Positions 16,128 to 23,810 of a stretch of 64,000 bases of DNA are shown here, in pieces. The translations under genes were made by a program, and so were the position numbers. This stretch comes from Cephaloticoccus capnophilus. GTDB lineage: Bacteria; Verrucomicrobiota; Verrucomicrobiia; Opitutales; Opitutaceae. Where the stretch lies: positions 1-64,000 of the forward strand of contig NZ_LSZP01000059.1 in assembly GCF_001580045.1 (NCBI RefSeq), read 5' to 3'. Under the pieces are notes generated by a model that saw only the letters and a program-made list of their open reading frames with translations, had not been told where the DNA came from and searched no databases. Positions within the stretch are counted from its first letter, which is position 1, and each line of letters opens with the position of its first letter.

Positions 16128-17552
16128 TTAGGGGGTTTGGGAAAAGAGGTTTCGCGCGATTTGTTTTTGGAGTGCGGCTTGGGCTTCGGAAAGGAGGCGG
16201 AGCGCCTCGGTCTCGAGGGCGGCCACGTCATAAGTTTCGGTGCGTTCTGCGTACGCTCGCAGGGCCATTGTCACGTTGCGGACGTATTCACTGGCCAAGC
16301 CTGCGTAGGGGGATGAGGGCTTGCGTGGTACATGCGGGGCTTGGTCGATGTACATGCGTCCGACGATTTGGCCGCCGCAGTAGGGCTCGGGCTCGTCGTA
16401 GATAGGGAGCGACCAGAGGGCTTTGACGGTGGTGATAAGGGAGTTTTCCCTAAAACTCTGCTCGGCGAGTTCGGCGGACATGTAGAGGTGCTTGGCGAGT
16501 TCCCAAGCCTGCTCGATATGTTCGGCGCGTTTGTTGATGCCGATCATTGTGCCGCCGTTTATAGTCGTACGGCGTCCGCCGCGTTCCCACGCGGGCAGCG
16601 GCATGAGTTTGATTTTTCCGGCGAGTTGGGGGTTTTCGACTTTCCAAGAGCCGAGCATCCAGTCGGGGAGGATCATCCCGATGACGATGCCCTCGAGCCG
16701 CTGGCGATGTCCGGCGGCGGTGAATAGGGGGACGTCAATGGCGGCCTGTGCGGGCCCGGTGAGCCAAGTGACGATAGTGGCGAGGGCGTGGGCGTTGCGC
16801 GGGGAGGCGAAGGCGAGGGCGTCGTTTTCGTCGAATAGGAGTCCGTCGTTTTGGAAGAGCAGCGAGATGATGAGGCCGGTATCGTTTTCGGAGAGGTTGA
16901 GGAGGTAGTGGTCGGGGCGTCCGTTGCCGTCGTGGTCGGCCATCAGCGGGCGCATGATGCGAAAGTAGTCGTCCCAAGTTTCGATTTGGGAGACATCGAT
17001 ACCGGCGGCTTCAACAAGGTCGGCGCGGTAGGCGAGGAGCACCGGGTGCACGCTGCGCGGCAGGCCAAAGATGCGCCCGCGCGAGGTGAAGGCGGAGAAG
17101 GAGGGTTCGTTAAATTGCTCGTAGAGCCCCTCAGCGTGGATCCGGTCGGTGAGGTCGAGGAAGCCGACTTGATCAATGGGGCCGAGGAAAGCCTTGGGGG
17201 CAGTGCCGTCGTTGAGTTCTAGGAGGTCGGCAACTGGAGTTCCGGCGAGGAAGCCGGAGAGCATGCGGCGCTCAAAGGCGCGGTCGGTGATGAGCTGCAT
17301 GCCGAAGCGTTTTTCGGGGTGCTTGCGATTCCACTCGGCGATGACCGGCACGTAAGCGCGGTGTATTTGCGTGGACATTACCCAGAAGGGGATGCCCTCG
17401 GGATCTTTGGCGGGGATGAGCGCGACGATGACGCTGGTAACGACGGCAATCGCGAGGATGACGAGCGCGCCGAACGAAAAGACAGTACGGGAGAGTTTTT
17501 CGCGCAAGCTGGGGTGGGGAGGCGCAGCTTGGGGTGGCGGCTGTGTTGTCAT
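16128..17552 (-). CDS. Extracellular solute-binding protein, family 1-like, membrane-anchored (paralogue A)
   Basis: About 474 residues from ATG 17552 (MTTQPPPQAAPPH). This start makes the length equal to its paralogues and places the gene about 20 bases downstream of a perfect 21-bp palindrome; an upstream in-frame start would run through that palindrome. Anchor helix FGALVILAIAVVTSVIVALIP, then WNRKHPEKRFGMQLITDRAFERRMLSGFLAGTPVADLLEL, SQIETWDDYFRIM, and the variant loop DHDGNGRPDHY. First gene of the binding-protein operon. It is the most divergent in the middle region (FTAAGHRQRLEG versus the others). Confidence 0.88.
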   Translation of the reverse strand: MTTQPPPQAAPPHPSLREKLSRTVFSFGALVILAIAVVTSVIVALIPAKDPEGIPFWVMSTQIHRAYVPVIAEWNRKHPEKRFGMQLITDRAFERRMLSGFLAGTPVADLLELNDGTAPKAFLGPIDQVGFLDLTDRIHAEGLYEQFNEPSFSAFTSRGRIFGLPRSVHPVLLAYRADLVEAAGIDVSQIETWDDYFRIMRPLMADHDGNGRPDHYLLNLSENDTGLIISLLFQNDGLLFDENDALAFASPRNAHALATIVTWLTGPAQAAIDVPLFTAAGHRQRLEGIVIGMILPDWMLGSWKVENPQLAGKIKLMPLPAWERGGRRTTINGGTMIGINKRAEHIEQAWELAKHLYMSAELAEQSFRENSLITTVKALWSLPIYDEPEPYCGGQIVGRMYIDQAPHVPRKPSSPYAGLASEYVRNVTMALRAYAERTETYDVAALETEALRLLSEAQAALQKQIARNLFSQTP

Positions 17553-17571
17553 GGGGCCGGAGGTTAACGCG

Positions 17572-17592
17572 CGATTGTCATTATGACAATCG
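17572..17592. promoter_or_regulatory. Perfect 21-bp palindrome, candidate operator of the sugar ABC operon
   Basis: Two perfect 10-base arms (CGATTGTCAT and its complement) flank a single central T. The site ends about 20 bases upstream of the ATG at 17552, in the position of a promoter or operator. Form and spacing resemble sites of dimeric repressors such as GntR- or LacI-type regulators; no such regulator gene is in the window. Confidence 0.65.
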
Positions 17593-17730
17593 GGGGGACT
17601 TACGGAGCTGCCGTTGGGAGACAAGGGGCGCCGGCACCGCGCGCGCATTTTCTTTTCAATTCGCACACTTAAGAACTTGCGGGGCCTGTGCTTTCGCTTT
17701 CAGCGTGCGCTCCGTTGTTTTCTCAGCAAA

Positions 17731-17805
17731 GGCGCGGTAGCCAAGTGGTAAGGCCGAGCTCTGCAAAAGCTCTATGCGCCGGTTCGATTCCGGCCCGCGC
17801 CTCCA
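17731..17805 (+). tRNA. tRNA-Cys (GCA)
   Basis: The acceptor arms GGCGCGG and CCGCGCC pair over seven base pairs, and the anticodon stem GAGCT/AGCTC encloses the loop CTGCAAA with anticodon GCA at 17763-17765. The T-loop GGTTCGATTCC is canonical. The discriminator base is T (U73), an identity element of tRNA-Cys, and CCA is encoded at 17803-17805. Confidence 0.97.
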
Positions 17806-17940
17806 ACGATTGTCTTTTCGTCGGCTTTTTTCACCTTAGCGGGCCGCATTTGCGGGCTGTTTTTTGAGTGGGAGGGGCGACAGCTAGTCGCTGCGGAGGA
17901 GACATTGTCTCGTATACCCCACCCCAAACACACATTGTAC

Positions 17941-18978
17941 ATGAAGACCGCGCCTAAGTTTAAGAAGGCTTCGGATATTAAAGTCGGTGTCGTCGGCTAC
18001 GGCGGCGCTTTTAGCATGGGGAGGTTACACCTTAACTCCATGAAGGAGGCGGGGATGACCCCTTATGCAGTGGCTGAGCCGGACAAGTCACGGCTCGCCG
18101 TGGCCGCCGAGGAGTTCCCCGGGATCGAGACCTACGCGAGCATTACAGAAATGCTCAAGAAGTCGGCGGTAAACCTCGTGGTCCTCATCACTCCGCACAA
18201 CACGCATGCGCCTCTCGCACTCCAGTGTCTGCGTGCAGGTCGCCATGTGATCAGCGAGAAGCCGCTGGCTCTGACGACTAAGGAGTGCGACGCGATGATT
18301 GCCGCCGCGAAGAAGGCGGGTGTCATGCTCTCCACTTACCACAATCGACACTGGGATGGCTGCGTGCTTAGTGCGCTAGAGACCTTGCGCTCGGGGGCGA
18401 TCGGCGAACTCGTGCGCGTGGAAGCGCGTATGGGAGGCTGGGGCAAGCCGGGCGATTGGTGGCGCAGCAGCCGCTCAATCTCCGGCGGGATTCTCTACGA
18501 CTGGGGAGTGCACTTGCTCGAATATACGCTGCAACTGGTGGACTCGGAAATCGTTGAGGTCAGCGGCTTCGCTAAAAACGGCTTCTGGGCTAAACAAACC
18601 AAATGGAAGTCCGATACGAACGAGGATGAGGCCCAAGCAATCGTGCGCTACAAGAGTGGCGTATGGTCGAGCCTGCGGATGAGCTCCATCGACTCTAGTC
18701 CGAAGCCCGGCTTCCTCGAAATCACGGGCACTAAGGGCACGATCCTCGCCGAGGGCGACATGAAGCTCATCGTGAAGTCGGAGAGCGGTACGACGACCAC
18801 TCAAGTGAAGTGCCCTCCTAACCAATGGGATAAGTATTACGCGAATATCTCTGCCCACCTCGCTAAGGGCGAGCCACTGATTATTACGCCCGAGTGGTCG
18901 CGCCGCCCGATTCACATCATCGACCTCGCAATTCAGAGTGCGAAAAAGGGCCGCAGCCTCACGGCGAAGTACAAGTAG
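17941..18978 (+). CDS. Gfo/Idh/MocA-family oxidoreductase
   Basis: About 345 residues. N-terminal Rossmann fold with VGVVGYGGAFSMGRLH near residue 17, the family motif SEKPLAL (EKP, its Lys usually catalytic) near residue 103, and a C-terminal alpha/beta substrate domain (GGILYDWGVHLLEYTL, with the conserved Asp and His). Members oxidise or reduce sugars and inositols with NAD(P). The start is ATG 17941; an upstream TTG is in frame but lies in the leader. Monocistronic between a tRNA and a strong terminator, so neighbours do not reveal the substrate. Confidence 0.92.
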   Translation: MKTAPKFKKASDIKVGVVGYGGAFSMGRLHLNSMKEAGMTPYAVAEPDKSRLAVAAEEFPGIETYASITEMLKKSAVNLVVLITPHNTHAPLALQCLRAGRHVISEKPLALTTKECDAMIAAAKKAGVMLSTYHNRHWDGCVLSALETLRSGAIGELVRVEARMGGWGKPGDWWRSSRSISGGILYDWGVHLLEYTLQLVDSEIVEVSGFAKNGFWAKQTKWKSDTNEDEAQAIVRYKSGVWSSLRMSSIDSSPKPGFLEITGTKGTILAEGDMKLIVKSESGTTTTQVKCPPNQWDKYYANISAHLAKGEPLIITPEWSRRPIHIIDLAIQSAKKGRSLTAKYK

Positions 18979-19054
18979 AGCCCCTTCACGGACTCGTATT
19001 TACACGGCGTGTTGGGTGTCGCCGCCACCGTGTGTTTCGCTTTGCGGCCCCAAT

Positions 19055-19086
19055 AAAAAACCGGCTCTGTTTGGAGCCGGTTTTTT
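19055..19086. terminator. Bidirectional Rho-independent terminator
   Basis: A 7-bp GC stem (CCGGCTC/GAGCCGG) with loop TGTTTG is flanked by six A on the left and six T on the right, between the convergent oxidoreductase genes ending at 18978 and 19128. Confidence 0.9.
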
Positions 19087-19127
19087 CGTTTCTTGTTCTT
19101 AGTAAAATCGCGTTCCGAAAATCGGGC

Positions 19128-20030
19128 TTACAGGCTTCGGCCTTTAAAGGTGATCTCGGCGACACCGGACTTGTCGAGTCCGCCCAAGCCGCGCGCGACG
19201 AGCCGTTCGTATTGTTGTTTTGCGGCCGAGGCGAGCGGGAGCGGGAGCCCCGCCTCGACGCCGAGCGTCCACGCGATGCCACTGTCTTTCGCGGCGTGCG
19301 CGGCAGAGAAGTAGCACTCGTGGTCGCGCCGCTGCATGTCTTCGCCATCGGTTTTAAGGACATGGGAGGCGGCTCCTGTTTGCGAAAACACTTCGCGCAA
19401 CATGTCGAGGTCGAGGCCCAGTGCTTCGCCGAGCCCGAGCCCTTCGGCGAGGCCGGCCGTGTTGATGTTCATGACCATGTTGACGAGAGCCTTCACTTGG
19501 GCGGCTTGGCCAGTCCTGCCGATGTAGCGCAGCGAAGAGGAGAGCGTTTTGAGGATGGGTTCGGCGCGGGCGAAGTCCGTTTCGGCACCGGCACACATTA
19601 GATAGAGAGTGCCTTGGCGAGCTTGGGGAATGGAGGAGGCCATGCAGGCTTCGAGGGTTGCGGCCCCGGCTGCTTGGGCGCGTCGCTCGACTTCGACATG
19701 AGTCTTGGGGCTGATGGTCGCACAGTTGATGAAGAGTTTTCCCTGGGCGCTGGTGAGGAGCGTATCAGTGTTGTTACCGGCCTCATCGAAGAGCGAGAGT
19801 TGTGCCGCGTCGTCCGTGACGACGGTAAAGATAATGTCTGCCGCCGCCGTGACCTCGGCGAGCGTTTCGGCATGTTTCGCACCAATCTCTTTGGCGAGTG
19901 CGGTGGCGTTTTCGCTGTGGGCGTCGTAGACGGCAGTGACGGCATAGCCGCAATCTACGAGTCGGCGGGCCATGTTGCCGCCCATGCGGCCTACTCCGAC
20001 GAGGGCGATTTTTTCAGATTTTTCGGACAT
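19128..20030 (-). CDS. NAD(P)-dependent beta-hydroxyacid dehydrogenase (3-hydroxyisobutyrate dehydrogenase family)
   Basis: 300 residues, the family length. N-terminal Rossmann motif IALVGVGRMGGNMARRLVDCGYAV at about residue 8; substrate-binding motif around NCATISPKTHVEVERRA; catalytic Lys in GQAAQVKALVNMVMNINTAGLAEGL near residue 170. The family includes 3-hydroxyisobutyrate, tartronate-semialdehyde and glyoxylate/succinic semialdehyde reductases, and the exact substrate cannot be decided here. The gene follows the HTH-MBL gene in the same direction with a gap of about 100 bases. Confidence 0.9.
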   Translation of the reverse strand: MSEKSEKIALVGVGRMGGNMARRLVDCGYAVTAVYDAHSENATALAKEIGAKHAETLAEVTAAADIIFTVVTDDAAQLSLFDEAGNNTDTLLTSAQGKLFINCATISPKTHVEVERRAQAAGAATLEACMASSIPQARQGTLYLMCAGAETDFARAEPILKTLSSSLRYIGRTGQAAQVKALVNMVMNINTAGLAEGLGLGEALGLDLDMLREVFSQTGAASHVLKTDGEDMQRRDHECYFSAAHAAKDSGIAWTLGVEAGLPLPLASAAKQQYERLVARGLGGLDKSGVAEITFKGRSL

Positions 20031-20133
20031 ATGTGTTTTGAGTATTGAGTGTTTTGAGGGGATGCGAGCGGAGGCGGGGAGAGACGGGCCTGTGCACCTA
20101 AGCGGGGGAGCGCGTCAACGGGCAGCCCTCTAT

Positions 20134-20961
20134 CTATCGCGCGAAGAAGGGATTATATTTTTTCTCTTGGGCAACGGTCGTGAGCGGGCCGTGACCAGGG
20201 GCGATGATGGTGTCTTTGGGCAGCGTCATCAGTTTCTCCTTATTGTGGTGGAGTTGGTTCCCGAAGTGGCTGGGGCTGCCGCCCATTGAACACGAAAAAA
20301 TGGAGTCGCCGACGATGGCCAGCGGCCAGCTAAGTCCCGTGATGTAGAAGCTGCTTTGTCCCGGAGAGTGTCCCCAGGTGTAGAGCGTTTTGATGGCGAT
20401 CTCGCCGAGGTGGAATTGGGCGTTTTCTTTAAAAGTCCGCGCATCGGGGTGCTCGACGGGCTCGCGCTCGCTGGCCCAGACCTCGGCACGGGGGGCCGCT
20501 GCGGCGAGGCGCTCGAGGTCAGCGATGTGGTCGCCGTGCGTGTGAGTGAGGAAGACATAGTGCAGGTCGAGCCGTTCGTCGCGGAGGACGTCGAGCATGG
20601 CCTGGCAATCCGAGCCGGTGTCAAAGGCTGCGGCCTGCCGCGTGCGCGTATCCCAGACGAGATAGGCGTTTACGGTCATGTCTTCGTAGGCGGTGTTGAA
20701 CATCGCGAAGCCACGTGGGAGCACGGGTTGCTCGGGGTACCACGCTTTTTTCGCCAGAACTTCGAGCGCGTCAGGGCTGAGGTTGAGGTGACGGGCGACG
20801 CGACGGATGACGCCGTACAGAGGAGTGCCACTTTTTACGGCGGCGAGCTGATCGGCAGTGATTTCGGCGCGGGCGGCGAGGTCTTCGTCGCTGATGCGCA
20901 GCCCGCGCTGCGTCTTGTTAATCACATCGTCAAAATTGTCCTCAATCGGTATTCTGGGCAT
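20134..20961 (-). CDS. XRE-type HTH domain fused to a metallo-beta-lactamase-fold hydrolase
   Basis: 275 residues from ATG 20961 (MPRIPIEDN); the in-frame sequence before it is Pro/Ser/Arg-rich and looks non-coding. Residues about 10-65 look like an XRE helix-turn-helix (RGLRISDEDLAARAEITADQLAAVKSG...VIRRVARHLNLSPDAL). From about 80 on a metallo-beta-lactamase fold follows: THTHGDHIADL (metal-binding HxHxDH), WGHSPGQ (third His), VGDSIF (bridging Asp) and APGHGPLTT (last His). All metal ligands are present, so the enzyme half is probably active, in a glyoxalase II-like branch. DNA binding by the N-terminus is inferred from sequence only. Confidence 0.82.
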   Translation of the reverse strand: MPRIPIEDNFDDVINKTQRGLRISDEDLAARAEITADQLAAVKSGTPLYGVIRRVARHLNLSPDALEVLAKKAWYPEQPVLPRGFAMFNTAYEDMTVNAYLVWDTRTRQAAAFDTGSDCQAMLDVLRDERLDLHYVFLTHTHGDHIADLERLAAAAPRAEVWASEREPVEHPDARTFKENAQFHLGEIAIKTLYTWGHSPGQSSFYITGLSWPLAIVGDSIFSCSMGGSPSHFGNQLHHNKEKLMTLPKDTIIAPGHGPLTTVAQEKKYNPFFAR

Positions 20962-21383
20962 AGGGCGCAGACGAGTAATGCGCACTCCTGCGGAGGGCAA
21001 GCGGGGGCCTGTGATTTTTTGCAAAGAAGGAAGATCGGGAGCGTGGGAGGCACCTGAGCGCGATGGCATCCGACGCTAGACGCCGTTTACCCGTTCGCGG
21101 GGCGCAATTGGGCCCGTCTTGGTGGGGAAATGTGAATTCAGCAGCCTCGCTGTTGGCTGGCCGTCATGCCGACTGAATAATGGCACGCAGCTAGCTTAGC
21201 CATTTAAGTGAGATAAAATTATACTCAAGTTCAGTAGAGTGTAGGGAGGGGCTGTAGAGTTATTTATTTGTCCGAGTTTCTTTTTGCGTTATTTGCTTTC
21301 TAGCTAGTTTTAGCCCTAAAATTTATAAACCTTGGCGGGCTTTCTTGTTCCTTAGCTAAAAACACCCCCAAACCCGTGCTCCC
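20962..21383. other. Divergent intergenic region between HTH-MBL gene and TonB receptor
   Basis: No coding sequence is supported. The right half (21180-21380) is markedly AT-rich compared with the flanks and should hold the receptor promoter; TATACT at 21220-21225 is a possible -10 element without a good -35 partner. No riboswitch consensus, such as a cobalamin box, was recognised. Confidence 0.4.
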
Positions 21384-23687
21384 ATGAAACCCTCCCTAAT
21401 CGCTGCTGCGTTTGGCCTTTGTTCCTGCGTTTTCCGCCTCACGCCAGAGCTTGTCGCTCAATCTAGGCCTTACACTGCTGACCAAGCTCAACAAGCCGAC
21501 GACGAAATGGTCGTCTTGCCTACTTTTACCATCGAGAGCGATACGGTCGACCGCTACCGTGCTGCGGATGCACTCTCCTCTGCACGCGTCCGTACTCAAT
21601 TAATCGAGACGCCAAGCTCTATCTCGGTGATCCCGCGCGTGTTCTTAGAGGATGTCGTTCCCGTTCGTTTATATGAGGCGGCCAAATACATCGCCGGTGT
21701 CCAAGATGCCCGGGGTAATACTTTCCAAGATCGGGTGACCATACGCGGCTTTGAAAGTGCGGGGCGTCTAGTTAATAACTTCTCGGATACTGGAGCGCAC
21801 AATATTGATGAGTCTCTTATTGAGCGTGTTGAGATAAGCAAAGGCCCCAATGCTATCCTCTCTCCCGGTGGCAACCCCGGTGGCACGATTAATATCGTGA
21901 CCAAGGCCCCAGAGTTTACAGCGAAACACTCGATTACGGCCTTAGTCGGGCAATATGACGCACAAAAGGTCTCGATCGACACGACTGCTCCGCTTCCGGA
22001 CTCTGATCGCTTTGCCTATCGGGTGATTGCTGCCTACCAAGACACGCGCCGCTATGTGTCTAGTGAGGCCAAGCTCCGCACTAAGGTGATTGCCCCGCAG
22101 TTTACTTGGAAAATTAGCCCAACGAGTGAACTGATTACGCGCTACGACTACCTCGAAACGATCACGTTTCGTGAGCAGTTTATGATTATCGATCCCGAGG
22201 CTGTGGGGACTAAAGCCCCCGCCCCTGCTCCCGGCTTTAACTGGAGAGGGACGAACGGGGCTCCCGGCTGGAGCAATCTCGCGTATCAGAAGCACAGCTT
22301 TTCACTAGAGTTTAATACCTCGTTTAACCAATACCTGACGATGCGTTTGGCTGGCCGCTTCCAGCGTGCCAGAGAAACCTCCGAGCAAGCGGCGATAGTT
22401 GTTCCGGGCTTAGCTGATCGGTACAACCCCTATACGGGGATTCAAACTCCTAACCAAACTTGGGGCCTTGTAGATCCGAATCTCGATCACGATGAGGTGT
22501 TAAATCCCTATGTCCCGACTGATTCGCCCTACTATGATCCGACTAACATAGAAGTTCGCGCGACGCGGAATCTCGGCTCTTATACCAATACCTATTCGCT
22601 GCAAAACGACTGGGTACTTAGCGTTGAGGTGCCTTATGCCAAGTTGCAAACGGTCGCAGGCTTCGCTTGGGCCAATGATAAAGGCGTGGGGCTAGCGGGA
22701 GAGGGGGCGCTCGCCCCGCTCAACCTCTTCGACCTAGCAAGCTACGATCCTAACCCAACTTGGGGGAGCGCTCTCATTGCGGATAACGAAAGTAAAGCCA
22801 CCAATTGGCAACTCTACCTCAACCAACGAGTTACATTTTGGGAAGATCGTATTGCATTAACGGGGGGAGTCCTCCGCTACGATACAGACGGCAAGGGCCG
22901 CGATAAGCTCGTCGGGGGGCCTTGGAATGGACTCGCGGAGGCCAAGGATCTGTTTCTTGGGAGCGTGTTGGTGCGCATCACCCCCTCAGCTTCAGTCTAC
23001 TACAGTCACTCGACTAACGCGACACCGACGGTGGTGGATTCCGTCCCCACATGGCGCGAGGGCAAGCAACAGGAATGGGGAGCAAAGATGGAGTTCTTTA
23101 ACCGTCGGCTTGGAGTAAACATCGCCTACTTCGAGATTCGCCAGACTAACGTAGTCACGGGCAATCCCGAATACTACGCGGGCGATCTGACCCAACCCCC
23201 GGAGATTCTTACTGACTATGGAAACCACGGCACCGAGTTCGAAGTTACTGGAGCACTCACTCGCAATCTTTCGGTCGTAGGCAGTGTGACCGATCTCAAA
23301 ATGCGCGATCCACGTGGTCGCCGAGTGCGTTCTATCGCCGATCGCCTTGCTGGACTCATGCTCAACTATCACTTTGACGAAGGAGCGCTTAAAGGGCTTA
23401 GCCTTAAATTAGGCGGTAACTACGTGGGGGGTCGGGCGGGGGATTTACCCAGCGGCGAATTCACTCAGCTCGGCGTCGTGCGTCAGACTAGCTTTTTCGT
23501 CCCAAGCCAAACTCTCCTGAATGCAGGTGCCTCCTACGAGTGGGGCGGTTTCGGTGTAAGGCTGATCGTCAATAATCTCGCCGACAAAAAGAACTACTTC
23601 TCGGGGGCGGGCGGGCGCTTTTCCGGCACGGGCCTGTTTACCGCGACCGGTCGTAATATCCGAGGGGCATTCACCGTAAAGTTCTAA
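21384..23687 (+). CDS. TonB-dependent outer-membrane receptor
   Basis: 767 residues. N-terminal signal peptide (MKPSLIAAAFGLCSCVF...), a TonB box-like stretch DEMVVLPTFTIES at about residue 40, a plug domain (IETPSSISVIPRVFLEDV...VTIRGFES...IERVEISKGPNAILSPGGNPGGTINIVTKAP, the siderophore-receptor-like plug pattern) and a 22-strand barrel ending in FTVKF with the terminal Phe required for assembly. Such receptors import siderophores, cobalamin or oligosaccharides with energy from TonB-ExbB-ExbD. Substrate unknown. It is only distantly similar to the two receptors at 25.7 and 31.0 kb. An IS element lies directly downstream. Confidence 0.93.
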   Translation: MKPSLIAAAFGLCSCVFRLTPELVAQSRPYTADQAQQADDEMVVLPTFTIESDTVDRYRAADALSSARVRTQLIETPSSISVIPRVFLEDVVPVRLYEAAKYIAGVQDARGNTFQDRVTIRGFESAGRLVNNFSDTGAHNIDESLIERVEISKGPNAILSPGGNPGGTINIVTKAPEFTAKHSITALVGQYDAQKVSIDTTAPLPDSDRFAYRVIAAYQDTRRYVSSEAKLRTKVIAPQFTWKISPTSELITRYDYLETITFREQFMIIDPEAVGTKAPAPAPGFNWRGTNGAPGWSNLAYQKHSFSLEFNTSFNQYLTMRLAGRFQRARETSEQAAIVVPGLADRYNPYTGIQTPNQTWGLVDPNLDHDEVLNPYVPTDSPYYDPTNIEVRATRNLGSYTNTYSLQNDWVLSVEVPYAKLQTVAGFAWANDKGVGLAGEGALAPLNLFDLASYDPNPTWGSALIADNESKATNWQLYLNQRVTFWEDRIALTGGVLRYDTDGKGRDKLVGGPWNGLAEAKDLFLGSVLVRITPSASVYYSHSTNATPTVVDSVPTWREGKQQEWGAKMEFFNRRLGVNIAYFEIRQTNVVTGNPEYYAGDLTQPPEILTDYGNHGTEFEVTGALTRNLSVVGSVTDLKMRDPRGRRVRSIADRLAGLMLNYHFDEGALKGLSLKLGGNYVGGRAGDLPSGEFTQLGVVRQTSFFVPSQTLLNAGASYEWGGFGVRLIVNNLADKKNYFSGAGGRFSGTGLFTATGRNIRGAFTVKF

Positions 23688-23788
23688 GCTTAGTTAATTT
23701 AGTGTATTCTGCTGGACTCATTTTTTAATAAAAACCTAGGGAAACGCATTAGGTGCAAGCGTTCCCGTTGCATAGATCTTTGACATCC

Positions 23789-23810
23789 TCCCCCGCCTAA
23801 AGACGGGGGA
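23789..23810. repeat. Right-end hairpin of the IS605-type element, likely 3' part of the omegaRNA
   Basis: Stem TCCCCCG/CGGGGGA with an 8-base loop CCTAAAGA overlaps the last codons of tnpB. In IS605-type elements the TnpB guide RNA (omegaRNA) runs from the tnpB 3' end through this hairpin and into the flank, so the guide would be the minus-strand sequence beginning at 23779. Confidence 0.7.

Noticed and set aside
20962-21383. Cobalamin or other riboswitch ahead of the first TonB receptor
   Set aside because: No B12-box or other recognisable riboswitch core is present.
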